From: a virus
Length of the DNA: 35,227 nt
Reading direction: 5' to 3' (one strand)
IMG/VR virus record: IMGVR_UViG_3300001450_000119
Span: 1-35,227 of that record
The stretch's first letter is position 1. Each line of letters opens with the position of its first letter. Positions 1 to 6,658 of the stretch are shown here, in pieces. The position numbers were made by a program, and so were the translations under genes. The notes under the pieces are model-generated. The model was not told the origin of the DNA. It worked only from the letters and a program-made list of their open reading frames with translations, and made no database searches.

Positions 1-233
1 ATGTCAATTATTTTGTATAACTTAGCTGCATATTTATATGTTATGTTAAACAGTTAAATAAATATATTGATTAGTTATTTAGTATATTTTATGATAGATA
101 TTCGATAACATATTGATTATCAATGTATTAAGTAGTTAGTAGTTGTATAATACTAGTAAATAGTAGTAGTATTAAGGGTATTAGACTAGCTAGCAAGCTC
201 ACACTCACACTTATAATTACACATATATTGTGC
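1..233. other. AT-rich non-coding left edge
   Basis: No convincing gene is seen on either strand, because all frames are broken by frequent stops. It lies downstream of the minus-strand small gene. Visible structure: a perfect inverted repeat ATTGAT-T-ATCAAT at 112-124, an 8-bp inverted repeat TAATACTA/TAGTATTA (148-155 and 167-174, 11-nt loop), and short TAGTAGT-type repeats at 130-172. No Bacteroidota-type -7 box (TAnnTTTG) was found on the minus strand. The inverted repeats could be regulator binding sites or weak RNA hairpins, but nothing proves either. Confidence 0.5.
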
Positions 234-258
234 AAAAAAGAGAGTATTAATCTCTTTT
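234..258 (-). terminator. Intrinsic terminator of the minus-strand small gene
   Basis: Read on the minus strand, AAAAGAGA (258-251) and TCTCTTTT (243-236) form an 8-bp stem with a 7-nt loop, followed by further T residues down to 234. The loop contains the stop codon of the small minus-strand ORF (plus-strand TTA at 247-249), so stop and terminator coincide. The stem has only two G-C pairs and is therefore weak. Its placement is the best support that the ORF is a real leftward gene. Confidence 0.5.
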
Positions 259-387
259 AGGTAGCTTAGGTACTGATTTAGGCCATTTATCTTTGATGTA
301 TAGGTAGATAAGGTAGGTTGCTGCTGCGAAGAAGAATAGTTTAGCTACGATAAGTAGCACTGATAGGATAAGCATGATGTAGTTCAT
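247..387 (-). CDS. Small single-pass membrane protein, unknown function
   Basis: This is a 46-residue protein read leftward from the ATG at 387. A hydrophobic stretch (about residues 5-31, rich in Leu, Ile, Val, Phe and Ala) is followed by a short basic tail with Lys-Pro repeats (KWPKSVPKLPKRD). That pattern fits one transmembrane helix with a cytoplasmic positive end. The frame stays open upstream to a TTG at 462 (71 residues), but that start would lie inside a GC-rich hairpin region, so I prefer ATG 387. It is the only leftward gene in the window and has its own terminator. A holin-like or membrane-modifying role is possible, but size and topology are the only hints. No minus-strand -7 promoter box was recognised upstream. 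Confidence 0.4.
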   Translation of the reverse strand: MNYIMLILSVLLIVAKLFFFAAATYLIYLYIKDKWPKSVPKLPKRD

Positions 388-429
388 AGTAGTATAGTAT
401 TGATTAATAGTTATTAGTAATGTAAACAG

Positions 430-512
430 GAAGGAGGAACGACGCTCCCCTAGGGTGTTCAAAGTTTTCGAAACAGGACGGGGAGGTTTGCTATATCGTA
501 TCCCTCTCTCAT
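430..512. promoter_or_regulatory. GC-rich foldable island in the divergent intergenic region
   Basis: This stretch is clearly richer in G and C than its AT-rich flanks. It holds CTCCCC (445-450) complementary to GGGGAG (480-485), the 8-bp palindrome CCCTAGGG (448-455), an inner hairpin GTTT-TCG-AAAC (464-474), and competing partners GGAG/CTCC (434-448) and GAGG/CCTC (483-506). It sits upstream of the rightward promoter at 553 and would be the leader of the leftward small gene if transcription starts near 510-550. A structured leader, a DNA-binding site or a packaging/replication signal would all fit. Confidence 0.4.
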
Positions 513-552
513 AACTAAATAGAATTTATAAAAAAAATATAAAAATTTTTTA

Positions 553-560
553 TATCTTTG
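553..560 (+). promoter_or_regulatory. Bacteroidota-type promoter, -7 box TATCTTTG
   Basis: TATCTTTG matches TAnnTTTG exactly, is preceded by an A/T tract ending in ATTTTTTA, and lies 27 nt before the ATG at 588. No clear -33 TTG is visible. It should start the first rightward unit (588-3648). Confidence 0.65.
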
Positions 561-587
561 TATATTGTTAATTTAGAATAAAACGTC

Positions 588-923
588 ATGGCTAAAAAAA
601 TTATAGGCAAGAGAAAATCAAAAAGGTTAAATAAGAGAATAGCTAAAGCTAATAAAGCTTACGAAAAAGTTACTACTACCGATTATCCTAATACGGATGA
701 AGGATGGGCTCAAAAGAAAAAAGACCAAGACGCTTCATCAAAAGCTACAACTAAGGTATACAAAACATCGGGTCACTTTAAGAAAAAGAAAACTAAAAAA
801 TCAAAAGCCTTAGCTGCTACAGTTCATGTAGATGACCAAGGGGTATTCCATAGGTCAGGTAAAGTCTTTAGAGAAGGAGGTAAGATAAATGTAACAGGTA
901 ATTTCCGCAAACAACATAAATAA
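588..923 (+). CDS. Small basic hypothetical protein
   Basis: This 111-residue protein is very rich in Lys and Arg, especially residues 1-35 and a KKKKTKKSK cluster near 65-73. That suggests binding to nucleic acid or to an acidic virion surface. No catalytic motif is seen. The C-terminus carries FREGGK (94-99), one copy of a short aromatic-x-x-Gly-Gly motif that recurs in the neighbouring lysin (934-3648) and in the protein at 22585-23832, so it may be a minor virion protein. The ATG lies 27 nt after a consensus -7 box, and the next gene starts 10 nt downstream, forming a two-gene unit. The product is not recognised as a known family. Confidence 0.75.
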   Translation: MAKKIIGKRKSKRLNKRIAKANKAYEKVTTTDYPNTDEGWAQKKKDQDASSKATTKVYKTSGHFKKKKTKKSKALAATVHVDDQGVFHRSGKVFREGGKINVTGNFRKQHK

Positions 924-933
924 AATATAAGAT

Positions 934-3648
934 ATGGCGACATACAGAGAAATGATAGAGATGATAGGTAAGTTTAAACAAGTACCTGAAATATTAGCGA
1001 ATCCTGATTTAGCTTATAGAGATGATATATATAACCATGGGGGACGTCACCCTAAGTATTATGGTGGAGGTAGAGTTCCTAAGTATACATCTGGAGGTGG
1101 ATTTGGTGCTGGTCAAGCAATTCAAGGAAAAGGTGGTGTAGGTAGTGGTTATGTAAGTCCTTATTCACAAAACATGGGAGAAGGCACTGTTTTATCAGGA
1201 GTTGCGGGTGGACTAACTGATGATTATGGAAATTTACTATCAGGTTCAGGTGCAGGTCCTGGATACCAAGGATTAACTCCTTATGAAGGAGGTTCAGTAA
1301 TGGCTCATGAATTAATCAATCCAAGAGTAAGCTCTTTTAATGATGGAGGACGATTAGGAGAAGTAGCATCCGAAGTACCAGTATTTCCTGACGCTCCAGG
1401 AATGAATAAAGAAGGATATCAAACTGAAATACCCCAAATTAACCCTCACGTTTCTGATGACTCATATCAAAGTTTTTCTGCTCAATTAAAACTTGGTGAA
1501 AATGCAGCAAATAAAGGATATGATGCAGATAAAGAGTTGTGGTTTCCTTTTGATGTAGGCATTAATAAAGAACGGAATATTGGATGGGGTATTAATATGT
1601 CTACGTTTTCTGAAGAAGAAAAATTAAGAATATCTCAAGGTGTAACAAGTGAAGAGATAGAAGAAATGTTTAATAATAGAATATCAAAACATTTAGACAA
1701 ATCAAAAGAAAAGATTACAGAAATGGGGGGTGACTGGGATACATTACCAGATAATGTAAAATTAGCATTGACAGATTTTTCTTATAATTTAGGTAGTTTA
1801 AAAAAGTTTCCTAAATTTACACAAGCTGTTATTGATAATGACTTAGAAACAGCAAAAAAAGAATATAAAAGATATTATAAAGATAAAGGGGTAAAGAAAG
1901 AAATGACAAAGAGAAACGAGGATATAGTTAAGATGTTATTTCAAGACGCTAAGGGTGATGGAAAGATTTACAAGAAGGGAGGAACGTATGTGACGACCAC
2001 TCAAGACAAAAACCAAAAATTGACTCCTTCGGAGTCTAAAATGACGAACCCTTATACGAATCCAGAATCTGAATTAAAAAATACATTATCAAAATCTTTT
2101 AGTAAAGGAGGTAAGTTTAATACAGGAGGTACAGTAAAAAAAAACTCTACTGATGAAGATGAGGTAGAAGCAAAATCAAATTATTCAAAATCAGCGAGTT
2201 CTAGAAATAGAGGAGCTTTTCCAAGAATGTCAAATGAAAGTATTACAAATGGTAATGTTAATGAATCTACTTTTCTAGCTATATCTATGGCTCAATATTA
2301 TGGATGGACAGGAGAAATAAATATGACTAGTGGTCAAAGAGGAGGTAAAGACCAAACAAGAGTGTATAGTACATATCAAAGAGAAGATGCTGGAGTATAT
2401 AGAAGATATCCTGAATATCAACAATCAATAGCAGATTCTTTAGGAGTTTCTTTATATGACTATAAAAATAATAATGTAACTGAAGATGAATGGGATAATC
2501 AAGATACAGATGCGATTAGTGGATGGATTGATGATATTTGGGCAAAAGTACAGTCTGGAGAAATGAATATGGAAGAAGCTGGTAAGTTATATCCTATGCA
2601 CCATATGGAAGGAGCAGCAGGTGATTTTACTGGAGGGTTTAAAAACTGGTTAAATAGTAGTAAAAGTAAACAGTTTAGAGAAGATTTTAATATAGAAGTA
2701 TTAGATGAGAGTGACCATTTTCATGTTACCTTTGGACAGAATATAAATATGGAAAGTCTTCCAGAAAAATATCATGCTGATTATTTAACACATAAAAACC
2801 AATTCTCTCAACTTTCTATAGATAGTCCAGATGTAGCAGGAACTAGAATTATAAATATGAATCCTCTTTCTTATCAAGGAGAACAGCGTGGTGTATTAAC
2901 TAATGACCAAGTAAGTATTAAACCACAAGAGGTTACTTTAGGAACCGATGGACCTCCTACTGAATTATCAAAAGCAACTCCACCTCCAGGATTTCAGGCG
3001 TATCAAGAATATCGTGATGAAGCTACAAAGAAACAACAAAAAACTACTGGATATCAATTAGCTGAAACCTTTGGATACATGGATAAATACAATCCTCAAA
3101 ATCCTATCTTAAGTTATGATGAATGGTTAAATGAAAATCCTGAACATCAAGAATATCAAGAACAAAATTCCACAGAAGGAAGTGAGACTGTAAGAGTAGG
3201 AGACCATGGAGTTCCTTTTAATGAAAGTGAAGACCAACCAATTGATAATATATTAAATCCAGAAGGAGTTATTGAAGAAGATTTTTCACAAGGTACTAAT
3301 CCATATGGTTTTGGAGAAAGCGGAAATTGGATTGAAGACATGATGAATAGACTCAATATAACAAGAGAAGAAGCAGAAGCAATTATAGAAAAACAAAGAA
3401 CCAATCCTAATAACCCTAATAACTTTCCTGAATTTACTCCACCTGAACAAGAACCTTTTGACCCTGGATATCCAGCACCAACTGACCCTTATAACCCAGT
3501 ACCAAGAACACCTACACCTGGACCTTGGGAGACTTTACCTGACCCTGGACAACCATCAAAAGAACCAGAATGGTTTAGTCTTTTTAATGTAGGAGTAAAT
3601 AATAAAGTAAAAGATATAAATAAAATGATAAATCCTTATGGTGGATAA
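934..3648 (+). CDS. Bifunctional cell-wall lysin: GH24 muramidase plus M15-type peptidase
   Basis: A 904-residue protein with two predicted peptidoglycan-cutting domains. Residues about 181-340 resemble T4-type (GH24) lysozyme: candidate catalytic E189 in LKLGEN, D207, IGWGIN (216-221) in place of TIGYGH, and the helix DFSYNLG (281-287); the usual Thr of TIGYGH is Asn215. Residues about 425-605 look like a zinc D,D- or L,D-peptidase of the M15/VanY type: SGQRG (466-470), H557-M-E-G-A-A-G-D564 (HxxGxAxD), and E592-S-D-H595-F-H597. The N-terminus (33-60) is Gly-rich, linkers carry repeated GG motifs (YKKGGT, FSKGGK, FNTGGT), and the tail (820-880) is Pro-rich. Together the enzymes would cut glycan strands and stem peptides. 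No signal peptide is visible. The length and linkers favour a virion-associated lysin, but an endolysin is possible. Confidence 0.8.
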   Translation: MATYREMIEMIGKFKQVPEILANPDLAYRDDIYNHGGRHPKYYGGGRVPKYTSGGGFGAGQAIQGKGGVGSGYVSPYSQNMGEGTVLSGVAGGLTDDYGNLLSGSGAGPGYQGLTPYEGGSVMAHELINPRVSSFNDGGRLGEVASEVPVFPDAPGMNKEGYQTEIPQINPHVSDDSYQSFSAQLKLGENAANKGYDADKELWFPFDVGINKERNIGWGINMSTFSEEEKLRISQGVTSEEIEEMFNNRISKHLDKSKEKITEMGGDWDTLPDNVKLALTDFSYNLGSLKKFPKFTQAVIDNDLETAKKEYKRYYKDKGVKKEMTKRNEDIVKMLFQDAKGDGKIYKKGGTYVTTTQDKNQKLTPSESKMTNPYTNPESELKNTLSKSFSKGGKFNTGGTVKKNSTDEDEVEAKSNYSKSASSRNRGAFPRMSNESITNGNVNESTFLAISMAQYYGWTGEINMTSGQRGGKDQTRVYSTYQREDAGVYRRYPEYQQSIADSLGVSLYDYKNNNVTEDEWDNQDTDAISGWIDDIWAKVQSGEMNMEEAGKLYPMHHMEGAAGDFTGGFKNWLNSSKSKQFREDFNIEVLDESDHFHVTFGQNINMESLPEKYHADYLTHKNQFSQLSIDSPDVAGTRIINMNPLSYQGEQRGVLTNDQVSIKPQEVTLGTDGPPTELSKATPPPGFQAYQEYRDEATKKQQKTTGYQLAETFGYMDKYNPQNPILSYDEWLNENPEHQEYQEQNSTEGSETVRVGDHGVPFNESEDQPIDNILNPEGVIEEDFSQGTNPYGFGESGNWIEDMMNRLNITREEAEAIIEKQRTNPNNPNNFPEFTPPEQEPFDPGYPAPTDPYNPVPRTPTPGPWETLPDPGQPSKEPEWFSLFNVGVNNKVKDINKMINPYGG

Positions 3649-3656
3649 ATTTTTTG

Positions 3657-3664
3657 TATATTTG
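3657..3664 (+). promoter_or_regulatory. Promoter -7 box TATATTTG just after the lysin gene
   Basis: TATATTTG fits TAnnTTTG and is preceded by AAATTTTTTG. It begins 9 nt after the lysin stop codon and only about 40 bp before a strong terminator (3702-3724). It would therefore drive a very short transcript unless the terminator is read through. Confidence 0.5.
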
Positions 3665-3669
3665 CAACT

Positions 3670-3726
3670 TCTTTGCTTTTTCCATGTTTTCATGCAGTTA
3701 GCCCCTTAATCAAAAGGGGTTTTCTG
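3670..3726 (+). ncRNA. Possible short RNA between promoter and terminator
   Basis: If the -7 box at 3657-3664 is active, the transcript would start near 3670 and stop at the T-run ending near 3726, giving about 55 nt. It contains a small CATG-TTTT-CATG inverted repeat (3683-3694) and the terminator stem. The only ORF inside is five codons. It may instead be just a 3' end with a chance promoter match. Confidence 0.25.
3702..3726 (+). terminator. Intrinsic terminator CCCCTT/AAGGGG with T-run
   Basis: CCCCTT (3702-3707) pairs with AAGGGG (3714-3719) across a 6-nt loop, followed by TTTTCTG. It closes the unit 588-3648 and is followed 25 nt later by the next promoter. Confidence 0.8.
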
Positions 3727-3751
3727 TTTATAGGGAATAAAATAAATTTCG

Positions 3752-3759
3752 TATATTTG
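3752..3759 (+). promoter_or_regulatory. Promoter -7 box TATATTTG before the packaging unit
   Basis: TATATTTG is preceded by ATAAATTTCG, and the box ends only 4 nt before the ATG at 3764. Transcription should start at or next to the start codon, so the mRNA would be leaderless or nearly so. The upstream context (TTTCTGTTTA, then ATAAATTTCGTA) is shared with the promoter at 13778. Confidence 0.7.
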
Positions 3760-3763
3760 TAAA

Positions 3764-4027
3764 ATGAATATAGCTAATAGAAATAAAGGAAGAATAGTCA
3801 AGCAAGGTGAATTTTTTTATTTAGAAAAAGATTATAATAACTTTCACGATTTACTAAAAGAAGAAGATTTACTAATAAATAAAATTGAAGATAATAATTT
3901 TATATATCTAGATAATACAGTTTCTCTTTGTAAAAATCCACACTATAAATTAGATAAGTTGTATAGAAAAAAAACTAATAAATTGAATTATAAAAATACT
4001 TTTAAATTAATGCACACAGGATTTTAA
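3764..4027 (+). CDS. Hypothetical protein, first gene of the packaging unit
   Basis: An 87-residue protein rich in Lys, Asn, Asp and Leu, with no recognisable motif and no membrane segment. It starts 4 nt after a consensus -7 box, implying a leaderless message, and ends 2 nt before the next gene. Because it heads the unit that leads into the large terminase gene, a packaging-related or regulatory role is possible, but the sequence itself gives no functional clue. Confidence 0.65.
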   Translation: MNIANRNKGRIVKQGEFFYLEKDYNNFHDLLKEEDLLINKIEDNNFIYLDNTVSLCKNPHYKLDKLYRKKTNKLNYKNTFKLMHTGF

Positions 4028-4029
4028 AT

Positions 4030-4560
4030 ATGTATCTATTACAAATAAACAAAAAGGGAGATATTAAAAAAGAGGATAATGGAGTTATTCTTGTACCAGA
4101 ATTTAACAAGGTATTAGAAACAGAAAAATTAGGTCAAACTGCTATGAAGTGGATTGCTATGGTATATGATTATGAAAGTCCTTATAGACATTATACTGAA
4201 AAAGAAAGAATAAAAGCTGTCTCTATGGACCTGTATAATAGCTATAAATGGTCTGGTCACACTAAACCAGAAATGAAGGCTGCCGCAAATAAATATAAAG
4301 AATTACAGTTTGACCCACTAGACGAACAACTTATAGCGTTTAATAAAAAAATTAATGAGTTTACAAACTTAATTGATAATATGTTTTTAAATGAAGAGAA
4401 TGCTGAATTATTACAAAAACTTATGATAGGTGTAGAGAAGATATTAAAAACAAGGCAATCTTTATTAGACTCTATTGAAAGAAGAGGAGAAAGACAAAAG
4501 ATTGCGGGTGATAAAGGTTTGTCCTTCTTAGAAAATCGTAAAAAAATAAAAGAAATGTAA
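4030..4560 (+). CDS. Hypothetical protein upstream of TerL; candidate small terminase subunit
   Basis: A 176-residue, mostly helical protein. Residues about 45-95 hold a helical segment with conserved-looking aromatics (SPYRHYTEKERIKAV; YNSYKWSGH), and residues about 100-150 form a probable coiled coil. The size, helical make-up and position two genes before terL fit a small terminase subunit (DNA recognition and oligomerisation), but no helix-turn-helix is clearly visible, so this is inference from context. The stop codon TAA overlaps the next ATG by one base (TAATG at 4558-4562), suggesting coupled translation. Confidence 0.7.
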   Translation: MYLLQINKKGDIKKEDNGVILVPEFNKVLETEKLGQTAMKWIAMVYDYESPYRHYTEKERIKAVSMDLYNSYKWSGHTKPEMKAAANKYKELQFDPLDEQLIAFNKKINEFTNLIDNMFLNEENAELLQKLMIGVEKILKTRQSLLDSIERRGERQKIAGDKGLSFLENRKKIKEM

Positions 4561-4850
4561 TGAGAAATAGTATAAGAAAACCTATTGGTAAAAAAAACAA
4601 ACCTATACAAGCTAATCGTAAAGGAAAAAATGAAAAAGATAAGAAAAAAAATAATCTTATTTATTTAAAATCAAGATATAGTTTACATTATAAAAAAGCA
4701 AATTGGGAAAGAGCGGAAGAATATAACCAATATAGTATAACTCATTATAATACTAATTTAAGAGATTGGATGGATAAAAAGGAAGTAAGTAAAATGATGA
4801 ATAAAAATGTATTTGGATTTGACAAACCTAAAAAGATAAAATATGGGTAA
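4560..4850 (+). CDS. Small basic hypothetical protein overlapping terL
   Basis: A 96-residue protein with a strongly basic first third (Lys/Arg/Asn-rich, residues 1-38) and an aromatic, helical second part (YSLHYKKANWERAEEYNQY). It starts on the last base of the preceding stop and its own end overlaps the terL start by 8 nt, so it is embedded in a coupled run of genes. The basic tail suggests contact with DNA or the motor. No family was recognised; it is another small-terminase or motor-accessory candidate. Confidence 0.65.
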   Translation: MRNSIRKPIGKKNKPIQANRKGKNEKDKKKNNLIYLKSRYSLHYKKANWERAEEYNQYSITHYNTNLRDWMDKKEVSKMMNKNVFGFDKPKKIKYG

Positions 4851-6657
4851 GATAAAATTTGACCCACAAAGATACAGACCAATACCTAATAAAGGATTTC
4901 CTGATTTAGAAGAAGGTTCTGTATCGTATCAAGAATGGTGGACAGAACAACAGGAAAGATGTATAGACGGTTTTAAACCTAAAGGCATGCCTAAGATTTC
5001 TGGTAAGTATTATTTTTATCTAAATTTTTATTATATTCTGGGTAACAGTGGGGAGAAAGGAGGTCGTAAATCTTTAATACATCCGTGGTATAGAGAAATG
5101 GATAGAGAATATTTTAACCTATTTGAAACATGTAAAGAAGAAGGAAAGGGAATGATTGTTATTAAAGCGAGGGATAAGGGATTTTCTTATATGAACTCTG
5201 GTATGGTTGCTCACGAATATACATTCTTTCCTTACAACGATATAGGTGTTGCCGCTGGGTTACAAGCTACTGCAGACGCTTTCTTTGATAAAACTAAAAA
5301 AGGTCTAAATGGGATACACCCTAATTTTAAACATTCAGTATTAAAAGATACAGATGGTATATTACGTTCAGGTTACAAACAAAAAAACAGGGATGGTAAG
5401 TGGGAAATTGGTGGATATCAATCTACAATTATATGTAGAACAATGGATAATCCAGAAGTATTTAAAGGAGAAAGAACGTCTTTAATGATATTTGAAGAAG
5501 CTGGAGAATTTAAACATCTCAAAAATGCTTACATGTCATCTAAAGCATGTTTTATGGATGGTGATATCCAATTTGGAGTTCCTATTGTTGGGGGTACAGG
5601 TGGTGATATTTCTAGAGCTTCTAAAGATTTTATGGATATGTATTATAGTCATGATGCATATAACCTTATACCTATGTTTATTCCCGCTTCAAAAGCTTAT
5701 TATGGTTTCTTTGATATAGAGACAGGTATAGAAGATGTTTCTGGAGCTAAAGATAAGCTAACAGAAGACAGGGAGATTATTAGAAAGTCTGGAGATAATG
5801 AAGCATATAATTTACATATACAAAATTATCCTTTAACTATAGAAGAGGCATTTCTTAATACAAAAGAAAGTAGATTTGATATATCTTTATTAAATGCTCA
5901 AAGGTCAAGAATACTTGGAAGTAAGGATTATAAAAATCAAATACAGTCTGGATATTTAGATTGGGCATTAAATGACGACCAAGAATTAAAGGTTTTATGG
6001 AGGCCTCATCCCGCTGGACCTTTTAAAGTTTTATCACATCCAATGCCAGAATTTAAAGGAATTGACATAGGAGGAGTGGATTCTTACGACCAAGATGAAG
6101 CAGGAGCGTCAGATTCCTTGGGTAGTGCAATAATTTATCGTAGATTTGCAAATACAAATATTCCAAGCGATTACGTTGTTGCTGAATATACTGATAGGCC
6201 TAAGAAAAAAGAAGATTTTTGGGATGGGTGTTTGAAATTGGCCGTATACTATAACGCTAAAATGTTAGTAGAGTATACAAAGATAGGTATATTAGATTAC
6301 TTTAAACGTATGAATGCTTTAAAGTATTTGAAAGAAAAACCAGAATCTGCTCATAACCCAGGTTCTAGAACAAGAAATCAATATGGCGTTCACATGAATA
6401 AACAAGTGAAAGCTTTATTAGAAGACTTGATAGATGATTATATTAGAGAGAATATCAAAGAGATTTGGTTTTTGGATTTAATAGATGAGTTGGCAAATTA
6501 CGGATTAAAAAATACTGACCGAGCTATGGCTTTTGGTATATGTTTAATTCACAATATAGATAATTACAGAATGAGAGTACAAGAAGAAAAAATAGAAGAT
6601 ATAGGTCTAAAATATTATAAAAGAAGTATCAATGGTACCCCAATTAAATTAAATTAA
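4843..6657 (+). CDS. terL: Terminase large subunit (ATPase-nuclease packaging motor)
   Basis: A 604-residue motor that pumps DNA into the procapsid through the portal and cuts it. ATPase half: a divergent Walker A region KARDKGFSY (108-116), Walker B LMIFEEAGEF (214-223) with E218/E219, and a coupling motif GGTGGD (250-255). RNase H-like nuclease half: D408 in KGIDIGG, E477 in MLVEYTK, and D559 in KNTDRA, a plausible metal-binding triad. The Walker A stretch lacks the classical GK[S/T] order, having KG-FS instead. It ends one base before the portal gene. Length and domain order are normal for crAss-like terminases. Confidence 0.92.
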   Translation: MGKIKFDPQRYRPIPNKGFPDLEEGSVSYQEWWTEQQERCIDGFKPKGMPKISGKYYFYLNFYYILGNSGEKGGRKSLIHPWYREMDREYFNLFETCKEEGKGMIVIKARDKGFSYMNSGMVAHEYTFFPYNDIGVAAGLQATADAFFDKTKKGLNGIHPNFKHSVLKDTDGILRSGYKQKNRDGKWEIGGYQSTIICRTMDNPEVFKGERTSLMIFEEAGEFKHLKNAYMSSKACFMDGDIQFGVPIVGGTGGDISRASKDFMDMYYSHDAYNLIPMFIPASKAYYGFFDIETGIEDVSGAKDKLTEDREIIRKSGDNEAYNLHIQNYPLTIEEAFLNTKESRFDISLLNAQRSRILGSKDYKNQIQSGYLDWALNDDQELKVLWRPHPAGPFKVLSHPMPEFKGIDIGGVDSYDQDEAGASDSLGSAIIYRRFANTNIPSDYVVAEYTDRPKKKEDFWDGCLKLAVYYNAKMLVEYTKIGILDYFKRMNALKYLKEKPESAHNPGSRTRNQYGVHMNKQVKALLEDLIDDYIRENIKEIWFLDLIDELANYGLKNTDRAMAFGICLIHNIDNYRMRVQEEKIEDIGLKYYKRSINGTPIKLN

Positions 6658-6658
6658 A

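Noticed and set aside
388-462. TTG start giving a 71-residue version of the minus-strand membrane protein
   Set aside because: The extension runs into the GC-rich hairpin island and the start is a rare codon; ATG 387 gives a clean membrane protein.
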